Positions 1 to 5,414 of a stretch of 6,276 nt of DNA are shown piece after piece. The first letter of the stretch is position 1. Each line of letters begins with the position of its first letter. The notes beneath the pieces are model-generated. The model ran no database searches, was not told the DNA's origin, and saw only the letters and a program-made list of their open reading frames with translations. The stretch spans positions 1 to 6,276 of the forward strand of contig DASSXP010000289.1 in the NCBI GenBank assembly GCA_035703755.1, given 5' to 3'. Made by a program: the position numbers and the translations under genes. The stretch comes from DASSBG01 sp035703755 (GTDB lineage: Bacteria; Pseudomonadota; Gammaproteobacteria; Xanthomonadales; Rhodanobacteraceae).

Positions 1-475
1 CGGTGAGCGCCGCCGCCAGCAACAACGGACCGCTGCCGGCCACCGCCACCCGCTTGCCGGCCAGCGGCCAACCCTGCTTCGCCAGCGCTTGCAAACCGCC
101 GGCGCCGGTGACGCCGGGCAAGGTCCAGCCGGGAAAGGGCAGCAGCAGCTCGCGCGCGCCAGTCGCCAGCACCAGCGTGCCGCAGTCCAGCCAGCGGGCG
201 TCACGCGGCGTTTCCAGCAACAGCCGGCCGGACTCCACCAGCGCCAGCCGGGTTTGCGGCATCCACTTGACGCGCCGATGTTGCACTGCTGTCGCGATGG
301 CGCGTCGCGCGCGGGTCGGCAGCGCCGCACGCACGTCATGGCGCCACACCTGCCCGCCGGCGCGCGCTTGCGCGTCGATCAGGGCCACCCGCGCGCCCTG
401 CCCGGCCGCCGCCATCGCCGCGGCAATCCCGGCCGGGCCGGCACCGATCACCGCGATATCGAAGCGCTCACGCAT
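1..475 (-). CDS. FAD/NAD(P)-binding oxidoreductase, likely alpha subunit of D-hydroxyproline dehydrogenase (partial; C-terminus beyond left edge)
   Basis: The frame is open from ATG at 475 to the left edge, giving 158 residues. Visible: a Rossmann FAD motif GAGPAG (residues 11-16) with the acidic end of strand 2 at D34; GGQVWR (40-45), typical of the HcnB / opine-oxidase-A type of flavoprotein; an ATGARE motif (104-109); and the start of a second nucleotide-binding fold, VAVAGSGP (143-150). The family has usually over 400 residues, so most of the second half is missing. An AGGTGA ribosome binding site sits 6 nt before the ATG, and the start overlaps the end of the [2Fe-2S] gene by 8 bases. 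Known: such proteins form heteromeric flavin dehydrogenases with a small [2Fe-2S] subunit and a DAO-like FAD subunit, as reported for D-hydroxyproline dehydrogenase of Pseudomonas aeruginosa. The substrate is inferred from the adjacent epimerase; an opine or other D-amino-acid oxidase is the alternative. Confidence 0.88.
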   Translation of the reverse strand, partial: MRERFDIAVIGAGPAGIAAAMAAAGQGARVALIDAQARAGGQVWRHDVRAALPTRARRAIATAVQHRRVKWMPQTRLALVESGRLLLETPRDARWLDCGTLVLATGARELLLPFPGWTLPGVTGAGGLQALAKQGWPLAGKRVAVAGSGPLLLAAALT

Positions 476-713
476 CGGTGCTCACCTGCATGCCGTTGCG
501 CGCCGGCAGCAGGCAGGCTTGTTGCTGCGCCACGCCATCCACCGTGACCCGGCATTCGAAACACGTTCCCATGCCACAAAACGCCGCCCGCGCCTCGCCG
601 CGGCGCGAGCGCCGAAACGCCACGCCGGCCAGCGCCACTGCGGCGGCAATGCTGGCCCCACCGGACACCTCGACCACGACGCCATTGACCGTGAGCGACA
701 CGGCAGCGCTCAT
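468..713 (-). CDS. Small (2Fe-2S)-binding protein, likely gamma subunit of D-hydroxyproline dehydrogenase
   Basis: This gene encodes 81 residues. Four cysteines in the pattern C46-x4-C51-x2-C54-x12-C67 (CGMGTCFEC, then QACL) form a plant-type ferredoxin [2Fe-2S] site. The first 25 residues (LTVNG, then VEV) fit the first beta hairpin of that fold. The length matches the stand-alone small subunits that accompany HcnB/opine-oxidase-like flavoproteins, so it probably passes electrons between the two flavin subunits in a cytoplasmic complex. The ATG at 713 overlaps the stop of the upstream FAD gene as ATGA, and a GGGTGG stretch lies just upstream as a possible ribosome binding site. A longer in-frame extension to 917 exists, but it lies inside the FAD gene and is not ferredoxin-like, so I reject it. 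Cofactor and family are secure; the hydroxyproline role is inferred from context. Confidence 0.9.
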   Translation of the reverse strand: MSAAVSLTVNGVVVEVSGGASIAAAVALAGVAFRRSRRGEARAAFCGMGTCFECRVTVDGVAQQQACLLPARNGMQVSTDA

Positions 714-1807
714 GTCGCCACCCGCGCCGGATCGAATGCCGTGACGTCGATGGCCGACGGCCGCCCCAGCCACTGATCGAGCAGCAGTTGCGCGGTACCG
801 GGCGCGGTGGTCACGCCCAGGCCTTCGTGCCCCGCCGCCACCCAGATACCGCGCCGGCTGGCCACCCGGCCGATATACGGCGCCCCATCGGCACTGGCGG
901 GACGCAAGCCCGCCCACGCCCGCAACGCCAGACGCTGGCGCAGACCGGGCAGAAAATCGAACGCCCGTTGCAGCATCCGCTGCACCATCGACAGCGAGAC
1001 CGTGGTGTCGAGCGCGCCGACTTCGCGCGACGAACCAATCAGCAATTGCCCGGTCGGCCGCGGTTGCACATTGAAGGCAACGCTGTCGGCTTCGCCATGG
1101 GCACTGGCGGTGTAGTGCATGTGCACCAACTGATGATGGATCGCGCCGGGATAGCGGTCGGTGATGACGAGATGGCCCTTGCGCAATTGCAACGGCAGCT
1201 CCGGCAACAGCTCGGGCAAGGCGCTGCCGGTAGCCACCAGCACCGCGCCGGTGAGCACGTTGCCGTTGGCCAGCGTCACCGCGTGATCACCAAGCTCCAC
1301 TGCACGCGCGCGGATCAGGCGGGCGCCGCACTGGCCGGCTCGTTGCAGCAACTGCCGCGCCACCCGCGGCGCGTACACCACCGCTTCGTCCGGCACCAGC
1401 ACGCCACCGGCCAAACCCGGCGCCAACGCCGGTTCCAGTTCGCGCAGTTGCCGGGCATCGATGGCCTCGGCACGGGCGCCCGCCGCGCGCAAGCGCGCCA
1501 GCTTGTCCGGCACCGCGGCGAGATCCTCGCCATCGGCGGCGATCCACAAAGTGCCGCAGCGACTGAACTCGCCGCCCGGCAGCTCCTTCAGCGCCTCCCA
1601 CAGGCCGAGCGAATAGCGCGCCAGGGCCAGCTCCGCCGGCACGCCATCGACCGCCACCAGGTGCCCCATTCCGGCCGCGGTGACACCACCGCCGATGGTG
1701 GCGGCTTCGACCACCGCCACCGTGAGACCGGCGGCCGCGGCCGCGTCGGCACAAGCGGCACCGACGATACCGGCGCCGATGACGATGAGATCGAAACAGT
1801 CCGTCAC
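710..1807 (-). CDS. D-amino-acid-oxidase-family FAD protein, likely beta (catalytic) subunit of D-hydroxyproline dehydrogenase
   Basis: 365 residues starting at GTG 1807, which overlaps the epimerase stop as GTGA. This start puts the FAD-binding Rossmann motif GAGIVG at residues 11-16 and the ribose-binding acidic residue E34 at the end of strand 2, as the family requires. The C-terminal part carries the typical DAO signature GHEGLGVTTAPG, and the length fits the glycine/D-amino-acid oxidase (DAO) family. Expected role: oxidation of cis-4-hydroxy-D-proline to 1-pyrroline-4-hydroxy-2-carboxylate, with electrons leaving through the [2Fe-2S] partner rather than to oxygen. Its place between an epimerase and the [2Fe-2S] gene supports this. 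Homomeric D-hydroxyproline dehydrogenases also belong to the DAO family, but the two partner genes here point to the heteromeric form. The open frame continues upstream to 2482, but that part is antiparallel shadow within the epimerase gene. Gene names differ between organisms, so I give no symbol. Confidence 0.9.
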   Translation of the reverse strand: MTDCFDLIVIGAGIVGAACADAAAAAGLTVAVVEAATIGGGVTAAGMGHLVAVDGVPAELALARYSLGLWEALKELPGGEFSRCGTLWIAADGEDLAAVPDKLARLRAAGARAEAIDARQLRELEPALAPGLAGGVLVPDEAVVYAPRVARQLLQRAGQCGARLIRARAVELGDHAVTLANGNVLTGAVLVATGSALPELLPELPLQLRKGHLVITDRYPGAIHHQLVHMHYTASAHGEADSVAFNVQPRPTGQLLIGSSREVGALDTTVSLSMVQRMLQRAFDFLPGLRQRLALRAWAGLRPASADGAPYIGRVASRRGIWVAAGHEGLGVTTAPGTAQLLLDQWLGRPSAIDVTAFDPARVAT

Positions 1808-2742
1808 GCGTCGATACCCCAGGCCAGTGGATCGGCCACGTCGATCAGCTGTTGGCCGATGGCGGTGAGGTGGGCGCTGCCAACGATACGCGGCATGACG
1901 CCCCGCACGCCGGGTTGATAACTGGCCTCGAACACACTGCCGACAATGCCGGCCTGGCGCCAACGCTGCCCCGGCGCCAGCTTGCCGTCGGCGGCGAGGC
2001 AGGCCAGCTTGGCGCTGGTGCCGGTGCCACAGGGCGAGCGATCGTAGGCGTCGCCGGGACACAGCACGAAGTTCACCGCATCGGCATCCTCGCGCGCCAC
2101 CGCCGCGTTGATCTCGATGTGATCGATTTCGGCACCCTCCGCACCACGCACGCCCGCAGACACCAGCGCGGCGCGGATCGCCCGCGCGTACGCGGTCAAG
2201 GCGTGGCGCCGCGCAAACTCCAGCGGCAGCGGGCAATCCCCGGTGATGAAAAACCAGTTGCCGCCCCAGGCCACGTCGCCACGCACGCGGCCATAGCCCG
2301 GCACCTCCAGCCGCACGTCGGCCGCCAGACGCCAACTCTCGACGTTGTCCACCGCCACCCGGCCGTCGCCCAGCAACTCCACCATCACCGTGCCGACCGG
2401 CGTTTCCAGCGGCTGGCAACCGGCCGCGATGCGGCCCAGGTGCTGCAAGCTGCGCACCACGCCGATGCTGCCGTGGCCGCACATGCCGAGCGGCCCGACG
2501 TTGTTGAAAAAAATCACCCCCGCGCAGGCGCGCGGATCCAGCGGCGCCAGCAACACGGCGCCAACCAGGGTGTCCGAACCACGCGGCTCCAGCACGATGG
2601 CGCGCCGCCAGTCATCAAACTGGCTACGAAAACGTTGCAGCCGCGCAGCCATGCTGCCGCCGCCCAAATCCGGAAAACCGGCGGTGATGACCCGGGTCGG
2701 CTCGCCGCCCGTATGCGAATCAATGAAATCCAGCGTATGCAT
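1804..2742 (-). CDS. lhpA: 4-hydroxyproline 2-epimerase (proline racemase family)
   Basis: 312 residues from ATG 2742, close to the roughly 310-residue norm of the family. It converts trans-4-hydroxy-L-proline to cis-4-hydroxy-D-proline without a cofactor, using two cysteines as acid and base. Both are visible: C88 in MCGHG and C238 in DRSPCGTGT. The second cysteine separates it from trans-3-hydroxyproline dehydratases, which carry Thr there. The family N-terminus IDSHTGGEPTR (residues 7-17), NWFF (162-165) and the C-terminal DPLAWGI are also present. I chose ATG 2742 because homologues begin about 7 residues before DSHTGG. ATG 2751, three codons earlier, is equally possible, and neither has a strong ribosome binding site. 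The upstream open frame to 3105 runs into the monooxygenase gene and lacks family similarity. It is the first gene of the operon; about 190 bp upstream are non-coding. The same enzyme is called HypE or 4HypE elsewhere. Confidence 0.94.
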   Translation of the reverse strand: MHTLDFIDSHTGGEPTRVITAGFPDLGGGSMAARLQRFRSQFDDWRRAIVLEPRGSDTLVGAVLLAPLDPRACAGVIFFNNVGPLGMCGHGSIGVVRSLQHLGRIAAGCQPLETPVGTVMVELLGDGRVAVDNVESWRLAADVRLEVPGYGRVRGDVAWGGNWFFITGDCPLPLEFARRHALTAYARAIRAALVSAGVRGAEGAEIDHIEINAAVAREDADAVNFVLCPGDAYDRSPCGTGTSAKLACLAADGKLAPGQRWRQAGIVGSVFEASYQPGVRGVMPRIVGSAHLTAIGQQLIDVADPLAWGIDA

Positions 2743-2929
2743 GCCGCGCATGCTGACCGAGCCGCCGCGCCGCGTCTTGACCGGCCAGCACGCCCGCACG
2801 CAGTTTTTTGCACAATGCCGGAGCGCCCTCGCTTCGCGTGGGGCCAGCCTTGCCGCAACAGCTCTCTTCGACAGGTTTTGGGTCTGGCCGCATGGTGGTC
2901 GCACGCCAAGGCCGACGCGGCCGAGCCAA
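2743..2929 (-). other. Intergenic region upstream of the hydroxyproline operon
   Basis: These 187 bp separate the monooxygenase stop from the epimerase start and must hold the operon promoter if the operon is transcribed on its own. I see no convincing -35/-10 pair, no sigma-54 GG-N10-GC pair and no small ORF. An imperfect 7-bp inverted repeat with a 3-base loop lies at 2826-2842 (one mismatch). It lacks a following T-run, so it is not a clear terminator. No regulator gene adjoins the region. Confidence 0.4.
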
Positions 2930-4162
2930 TTACGTGACCGATGCGGATTCCCGCTGATGGACGAGCGCCTCGACGAAGCCGTCGGGCAAACCAAACCGTC
3001 CCAGCCAGCCGCGCCGCGTGCCGCTGAGCACGCGCAGCATCTGACTCCGCGCCAGCGGCATGCGCGAAAGGGGATGGAACAACCAGTCGCGGCCTCGTGC
3101 GGCAAGGTCGTGGCCGGACTGAAACAGCGGTGTCAACCAGCGACTCCAGACATGATAGATGCCAACATGGGCACGGCGCTGTCGCTGGTAAGCCGGCAGC
3201 GCCGCCGACAGCGATGCGCTCACGCGCAGCGCATCGCGCAAGGCGCGCGCATCCAGCAACGCCATGTTGACACCCTGCCCCAGTTGCGGGCTCATCGCGT
3301 GCGCCGAATCACCGAGCAGCACCGCACGGCCACGGAACCAGTCGTCGTGCACCGCGTCGCGATAGTAGGCGGCTGCCAACCCGCCCGGAATCACGGTGGC
3401 CGCCAAGCGCTCGGCGGCTTCCGGCCAGATGTCCGCCACCTCCTCGCGCCAACGCGGCGCGTTGGCGATACCGGCAGCCAATGACGCGGCGGGCGTGCTC
3501 CAGTAAAAACTGAGCCGCGGAACCGCGTCACTCGGTCGCGTGCCGACCGGCAACATGCCGATCATGCGCCGCGCCGCGACGTAGCGCTGTTGCAACTCAT
3601 CCGGCCACGACCAGTCACCCTGCTCGGCCAGGCACCACCACGCGCCCCACGGATAGGGCCGGTCCAGCCGCGCCCGCGCCACCTGGCCGCGCAAACGTGA
3701 CGCGGCGCCATCGGCGACGATGACGAGGTCATAGCCGGCGTAAACCCGGCCTTCGGCATCGGTCACCGCTCCGCGCTCGGCATCGACGTCCGTAATCGTG
3801 ACACCGCAATGGATGCGCCTGTCCTCACACCATGCCGCATCGAGCAATTCGAACAGCGCGCCGCGTTGCATGCCCAGCCCGAACAGGCGCGGATCGAGGT
3901 CGCCGTAGCGCACGTCCATCACCGGGCGGCCACGGTCATTGGCACCGAACAGGCGCGTGACAGGCGCACCATGGGCAAGCGCGGCATCGAGCAGGCCCAT
4001 TTCCCACAGCACCGACAAACCGGTCGGCTGCAGCAGGAAACCCGCGCCTACCGGCCCCAACGCCGACGCGCGTTCAAACACCTCGACTTGGTGGCCATCG
4101 GCTGAGAGCAGCACGGCAGATGCCTGTCCGCCCGTGCCGTAGCCGACTATCGCAATCCGCAT
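2930..4162 (-). CDS. FAD-dependent monooxygenase, group A (PHBH fold), substrate unknown
   Basis: 410 residues from ATG 4162, the usual length for single-component flavin monooxygenases. The three diagnostic sites are present in order: the FAD dinucleotide motif GYGTGG (7-12) with E30 at the end of strand 2; the DG motif VADGAASRLR (149-158), which contacts FAD and NAD(P)H; and the GD motif LLGDSAHAMSPQLGQG (282-297), which binds the FAD ribityl chain. No signal peptide or membrane segment is evident, so it is probably cytoplasmic. It would hydroxylate or epoxidise an organic, often aromatic, substrate with NAD(P)H and oxygen, but nothing here identifies the substrate. The glutamine amidotransferase gene ends 42 bp upstream on the same strand, so the two may be cotranscribed. 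About 190 bp separate it from the hydroxyproline operon, so a shared role is not implied. The family call is firm; the reaction is not. Confidence 0.93.
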   Translation of the reverse strand: MRIAIVGYGTGGQASAVLLSADGHQVEVFERASALGPVGAGFLLQPTGLSVLWEMGLLDAALAHGAPVTRLFGANDRGRPVMDVRYGDLDPRLFGLGMQRGALFELLDAAWCEDRRIHCGVTITDVDAERGAVTDAEGRVYAGYDLVIVADGAASRLRGQVARARLDRPYPWGAWWCLAEQGDWSWPDELQQRYVAARRMIGMLPVGTRPSDAVPRLSFYWSTPAASLAAGIANAPRWREEVADIWPEAAERLAATVIPGGLAAAYYRDAVHDDWFRGRAVLLGDSAHAMSPQLGQGVNMALLDARALRDALRVSASLSAALPAYQRQRRAHVGIYHVWSRWLTPLFQSGHDLAARGRDWLFHPLSRMPLARSQMLRVLSGTRRGWLGRFGLPDGFVEALVHQRESASVT

Positions 4163-4204
4163 CGGCTGGCCTGTGTCAATGCGGGGGACACGTTTGCGGT
4201 CACG

Positions 4205-4954
4205 TCAAACCCACTCGCGCGATGGCAGCACCGACAACCGGTGCGGGCGGCCGACCAGATCGAGGAACCCGTTGAACACCGAATCGGCACGGGCCTGCAT
4301 CGCGCCGATGTACTGTCGCGTGTCGCGGCGAACGGCATCGGCATCGCCACCGGACTCGATCAATTCTTCGCGATAGGCCGGTGTTTCCAGCCAACGCTCG
4401 ATCAGGGCTTGATCCATTTCAAGGTGAAACTGGAAGCCGTAGGCATTGTCACCGTAGCGAAATGCCTGTGGTGGACAGCCATCGGTCGCCGCCAGGTGCG
4501 TCGCATCGCGAGGCACGTCGAAGCAGCAAGAATGCCACTGGAAAACCTCGACCGCCTCTGCCAGTGGCGACAACACCGAATCGACGCGCGCATCCGCCGT
4601 GGTGTGCAAACGATGCCAGCCGATCTCGGGCGCGCTCAGGCGGCGGATCGGCGCGCCCAGCACATGCGCGAGCAGCTGGGCGCCAAGACAGATGCCGAGC
4701 ACCGGCTTGCCCTGCGCGAGCATGCGCTCGATCGCGCGCAATTCCGTCAGCAGATGCGCACGCTGGTCACGGTCCGCCACGTTCATCGGCCCGCCCAGCA
4801 CCACCAGCCCCCGGTAGTGATCCACATTCGGCGCGGCATCCGGCTCCCGCTCGAAGTTCGCGTAGCGGATGCGATGACCACGCTGCCGGATCAGCGGATC
4901 CAGCGTGCCCAATGGTTCGGCGGCGACGTGTTGGAATACGAGCAGACGTGACAT
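4205..4954 (-). CDS. Class I glutamine amidotransferase, GMP-synthase-like stand-alone domain
   Basis: 249 residues from ATG 4954. The catalytic triad of class I (GATase1) enzymes is visible: nucleophile C89 in the elbow LGICLGAQ, and H177 and E179 in FQFHLE. The oxyanion GGP motif lies at 54-56 (LVVLGGPMNV). After the domain, a helical tail of about 65 residues follows, as in other stand-alone proteins annotated as type 1 glutamine amidotransferases. No synthase partner domain is fused to it. Such proteins hydrolyse glutamine, or a gamma-glutamyl compound, and pass the ammonia to an unknown acceptor. I chose ATG 4954 because MSRLLVFQHV is the normal N-terminal strand of this family. The frame opens 24 residues further upstream at GTG 5026, but that extension is atypical. 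It is followed on the same strand by the monooxygenase. The specific role is unknown. Confidence 0.92.
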   Translation of the reverse strand: MSRLLVFQHVAAEPLGTLDPLIRQRGHRIRYANFEREPDAAPNVDHYRGLVVLGGPMNVADRDQRAHLLTELRAIERMLAQGKPVLGICLGAQLLAHVLGAPIRRLSAPEIGWHRLHTTADARVDSVLSPLAEAVEVFQWHSCCFDVPRDATHLAATDGCPPQAFRYGDNAYGFQFHLEMDQALIERWLETPAYREELIESGGDADAVRRDTRQYIGAMQARADSVFNGFLDLVGRPHRLSVLPSREWV

Positions 4955-5003
4955 GCCCGCCATCAAAACATGATCCATGCCCGGCTGCCAATGACAGCGC
5001 ACC

Positions 5004-5033
5004 ATGACTACATCGTTGACAGTCACGTCAACG
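5004..5033 (-). promoter_or_regulatory. Perfect inverted repeat upstream of the amidotransferase gene, possible operator
   Basis: CGTTGAC (5014-5020) and GTCAACG (5027-5033) form perfect 7-bp arms around a 6-base spacer, 60-79 bases before the chosen start of the amidotransferase gene. Read on the minus strand, one arm contains TTGACG (5031-5026), a fair -35 hexamer. The best -10 candidate, TAGTCA (5010-5005), is only 15 bases away and a poor match. A dimeric regulator overlapping a promoter is possible, but the repeat may be chance. Confidence 0.25.
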
Positions 5034-5122
5034 CAGGCGCTGGACGCCGCGGCTCATCAATGCACGCACCCAGCGCGGCCACTTGCCGTGAATCCGTCAC
5101 AGGGCTGGCTGGACAGGGTGGA

Positions 5123-5168
5123 TGGCGCGCCCGGAGGGATTCGAACCCCCGACCACCGCCTTCGGAGG
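5123..5168 (-). other. 3' half of tRNA-Arg(CCG); probable attachment (att) site of an integrated element
   Basis: Reading the minus strand from 5168 to 5123: base 31, the anticodon loop CTCCGAA (5167-5161, anticodon CCG at 34-36), the 3' anticodon stem GGCGG (5160-5156), a 5-base variable loop TGGTC, a T arm with stem GGGGG/CCCTC around TTCGAAT, the acceptor strand CGGGCGC (5133-5127), discriminator G, and an encoded CCA (5125-5123). All tRNA spacings fit. The 5' half is absent: the next bases (5169-5172) cannot complete the anticodon stem, and no D arm or GCGCCCG acceptor strand follows in the next 100 bases. Known: tyrosine integrases often recombine at the anticodon loop, leave an intact tRNA at one end of the island and only the 3' piece at the other. 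The polarity puts the element at higher coordinates. A pseudogene from simple deletion is the alternative. Confidence 0.8.
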
Positions 5169-5414
5169 CCAAGTTCTATCGTCATTCTCTTGATGCGTTA
5201 GGATGTCTAAAAAGACACTATTTCAGATCCAGCTCGCGCTGTCGAAGAGCTTTTGGCCATCAAGCCAGGGTTCGCCGTACATGCCGCAGCATCGCCTCAC
5301 CATAGCGCTCAAAGCGTGCTTCCAGACCGATGCCCATGATCGCCTCTTCACAGGTTGCTCGAAGATGCCGTGATCATGCCATATCTTTATTGACACAGTA
5401 GAACTAGAGGTTCC
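5169..5414. other. AT-richer non-coding stretch between the tRNA fragment and the TPR gene
   Basis: About 246 bases without a recognised full-length gene. It contains a short inverted repeat, TGTCT-AAAA-AGACA (5204-5217), a 25-codon ORF on the minus strand (5260-5337), and an AT-rich patch at about 5381-5410. The direct repeat CTAGAG occurs twice around the TPR stop codon (5404-5409 and 5415-5420). None of these gives a clear terminator for the TPR gene. Confidence 0.45.
5260..5337 (-). pseudogene. Short ORF with a good ribosome binding site; possible transposase N-terminal remnant
   Basis: ATG at 5337 is preceded by AAGAGG (5348-5343) with 5 bases between, the best ribosome binding site in the right part of the window. 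It opens 25 codons ending in TGA at 5260-5262. The peptide contains LEARFERYGEAML, which reminds me of the start of some IS701-type transposases (a charged aromatic segment before a conserved HADR region). Just after it, RHVRRTLA-stop-W could be a damaged version of that region, but no further transposase motif follows in any frame. The likeness is from memory and weak. A genuine small protein or leader peptide is also possible. Confidence 0.25.

Noticed and set aside
3..776. Plus-strand ORF of 257 residues
   Set aside because: It is antisense to the FAD oxidoreductase and [2Fe-2S] genes, which carry clear cofactor motifs. Its composition (Ala, Arg, Ser, Pro) is that of a shadow frame.
2826..2842. 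Imperfect hairpin in the intergenic region between the monooxygenase and epimerase genes
   Set aside because: It has one mismatch in seven pairs, and no T-run follows on the minus strand, so it does not qualify as an intrinsic terminator.
2743..3105. N-terminal extension of the epimerase frame
   Set aside because: Family members start just before DSHTGGEPTR. The extension has no similarity to them and overlaps the C-terminal part of the monooxygenase gene.
788..3484. Long plus-strand ORFs at 788-1918, 1852-2937 and 2345-3484
   Set aside because: They are antisense to clearly identified enzymes, rich in Arg, Ala, His and Gln as expected from the complement of high-GC codons, and show no domain motif.
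4177..4182. TTGACA on the minus strand just before the monooxygenase gene
   Set aside because: A matching -10 hexamer would fall inside the coding sequence and none is seen, so it is unlikely to be the gene's promoter.
4199..5031. GTCACGTCAA repeated at 4199-4208 and 5022-5031, flanking the amidotransferase gene
   Set aside because: A shared 10-base word is expected many times by chance in a window this long, and the flanks do not match, so it is not evidence of an insertion.
4970..5305. Plus-strand ORF with a RRDSNPRPPPSEA segment, and a second one (5004-5201) with GGIRTPDHRLRRPS
   Set aside because: These peptide strings are well known artefacts of translating a tRNA T arm and anticodon arm. 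The bases are explained by the tRNA-Arg fragment at 5123-5168.
5123..5414. A tRNA-Arg gene interrupted by a group I intron in the anticodon loop
   Set aside because: Group I introns do occur in tRNA anticodon loops, but no 5' half with D arm and GCGCCCG acceptor strand is found upstream of the fragment, and the stretch shows no intron core that I can recognise.
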